From NCBI GenBank assembly GCA_051744925.1, contig JBNJDM010000100.1:1-7658 (forward strand): a stretch of 7,658 nt of DNA. The letters run 5' to 3'. Under the pieces are notes generated by a model, which was given only the letters and a program-made list of their open reading frames with translations, did not search any database and was not told the DNA's origin. The position numbers and the translations under genes are program-made. The stretch is from JACKCP01 sp051744925 (GTDB taxonomy: Bacteria > Desulfobacterota > Desulfobacteria > Desulfobacterales > JACKCP01). Numbering within the stretch: position 1 is the stretch's first letter; the number at the start of each line of letters is the position of its first letter. Of the stretch, positions 6,815-7,658 are shown piece after piece.

Positions 6815-6823
6815 ATGCATAAA
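6815..6823 (+). repeat. 9-bp direct repeat ATGCATAAA, right copy
   Basis: Exact copy of the 9-mer at 6642-6650, lying immediately outside the right terminal arm AGCTGAATAG. It contains the palindrome ATGCAT and runs into an A tract, so chance similarity in an AT-rich spacer is possible. Confidence 0.4.
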
Positions 6824-6847
6824 AAAAACGCGTAATTCATAAATGAT

Positions 6848-6853
6848 AAAGGA
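6848..6853 (+). promoter_or_regulatory. Shine-Dalgarno of lgt
   Basis: AAAGGA lies 12 nt before the ATG at 6866, a little further away than usual. The intervening A-rich tract keeps the site unstructured. It supports the ATG that gives a normal Lgt N-terminus. Confidence 0.55.
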
Positions 6854-6865
6854 TTAAGAAAAAAA

Positions 6866-7645
6866 ATGGACTTTTTTGTATGGGGTGCAGACCCGATTCT
6901 GATAGATTTTGGGCCTTTGCAGATAAGATGGTACGGGCTTTTGTTTGCAGCCGCATTTTTAACAGGCTATCAGATTGTAAAATCGATTTACATAAAAGAA
7001 AATAAAAATGCCGAAAACATAGACAGTCTTTTTGTGCATATTTTTCTTGGAACTCTTATAGGGGCAAGGCTTGGACATTGTCTTTTTTATGACCCAGTAT
7101 ATTATCTGAGTGATCCTTTAAAAATTCTTTATGTCTGGCAGGGCGGACTTGCAAGTCATGGAGGAGGCATAGGGATTTTTATATCTTTATATATATATTC
7201 AAAAAGATTTAAAGAATCATATATATGGATTCTTGACAGGCTTGCAATACCCACAGCCCTTGCAGGCGCTTTTATAAGAACAGGAAACTTTTTTAATTCA
7301 GAGATTACAGGAATTAAGACCACACTTCCATGGGCTGTTGTTTTTAAAAGAATAGATTATGTTCCGCGTCATCCTGTACAGCTTTATGAGGCATTATCGT
7401 ATGCACTGATTTTTATTTTTCTGCTTTTTTTATATAAAAAATTCTATAAGTCTTTACACAGGGGAATGCTTTTTGGCGTGTTTTTAAGTTGTGTATTTTC
7501 TGCAAGGTTTTTTCTTGAATTTTTCAAGGTAAAGCAGGCTGCCTATGATTTAACAGGATTTTTGTCTGCGGGTCAGCTTTTAAGCATTCCTTTTATAGCT
7601 GCAGGTATATTTTTTATTGTCAGAAGTTTAAAGCCTGAACAATAA
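6866..7645 (+). CDS. lgt: Prolipoprotein diacylglyceryl transferase
   Basis: Integral inner-membrane enzyme catalysing the first step of bacterial lipoprotein maturation: transfer of a diacylglyceryl group from phosphatidylglycerol to the lipobox cysteine of prolipoproteins. At 259 residues it is of normal family length. Visible motifs: IRWYGLL at 20-26; GARLGHCLFYDP at 66-77; WQGGLASHGGG at 91-101 with the family's conserved His (His98); the signature region IRTGNFFNSEITG at 137-149, holding Arg138, Asn141, Asn144 and Glu146; HPVQLYEA at 169-176; and RFFLEFF at 214-220. Several hydrophobic segments fit the usual seven-helix topology. The ATG at 6866 places the first conserved segment (FGPLQIRWYG) about 15 residues in, as expected. 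It lies downstream of the foldback element, so it is probably transcribed separately from the transporter; what follows it is outside the window. No damage or unusual substitution is seen in the main motifs. Confidence 0.96.
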   Translation: MDFFVWGADPILIDFGPLQIRWYGLLFAAAFLTGYQIVKSIYIKENKNAENIDSLFVHIFLGTLIGARLGHCLFYDPVYYLSDPLKILYVWQGGLASHGGGIGIFISLYIYSKRFKESYIWILDRLAIPTALAGAFIRTGNFFNSEITGIKTTLPWAVVFKRIDYVPRHPVQLYEALSYALIFIFLLFLYKKFYKSLHRGMLFGVFLSCVFSARFFLEFFKVKQAAYDLTGFLSAGQLLSIPFIAAGIFFIVRSLKPEQ

Positions 7646-7658
7646 ATCAGGTTAAAAG

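Overview
This AT-rich window (mid-30s % GC by eye) carries five protein-coding genes, all on the + strand. AGA/ATA/AAA codons are frequent throughout. A CheA-type kinase, an HDOD protein and a hybrid histidine kinase sit side by side, with generic housekeeping genes (EamA transporter, lgt) downstream. This suggests a Gram-negative, signalling-rich environmental bacterium, perhaps a low-GC member of the Desulfobacterota (the former Deltaproteobacteria). The lineage is an inference from gene style; there is no rRNA or other marker here. I see no tRNA, rRNA, CRISPR array, transposase or phage gene.

Region 1 (about 1-5626) is a tightly packed three-gene signalling block. It holds a 723-residue CheA-family kinase with no recognisable P2 domain, a 293-residue HDOD protein after a 34-nt gap, and a hybrid histidine kinase after a 1-nt gap. 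The hybrid kinase is best started at 3113 (837 residues). It reads: possible GAF-like input, coiled coil, HisKA, HATPase, degenerate receiver, canonical receiver, C-terminal Hpt. The spacing implies one transcript. The three products plausibly form a cytoplasmic signalling module containing two phosphotransfer histidines. No CheW, CheY, CheR, CheB or chemoreceptor gene lies in the window, so output through the flagellar motor cannot be assumed.

Region 2 (5627-6602) is a 94-nt gap with two small palindromes and weak hairpins, followed by a ten-helix EamA/DMT-family transporter. Its only sensible start is a TTG, and that codon lies inside a 12-bp perfect palindrome.

Region 3 (6603-6865) is the only sizeable gene-free stretch. 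Most of it is a 188-bp imperfect foldback element (6627-6814): 10-bp perfect terminal arms, 27-bp inner arms made of 8-mers of the CACAGAGG type, and a small GC-rich hairpin in the loop. The arm mismatches are strand-biased: on the - strand as RNA, all but one of the 27 inner positions could pair, counting G-U wobbles. This is the most unusual non-coding structure in the window.

Region 4 (6866-7645) is lgt, prolipoprotein diacylglyceryl transferase, complete and with its conserved motifs. The window ends 13 nt after its stop. I do not see convincing evidence of an entirely new biological system. The best leads are the foldback element and the CheA-HDOD-hybrid kinase module.
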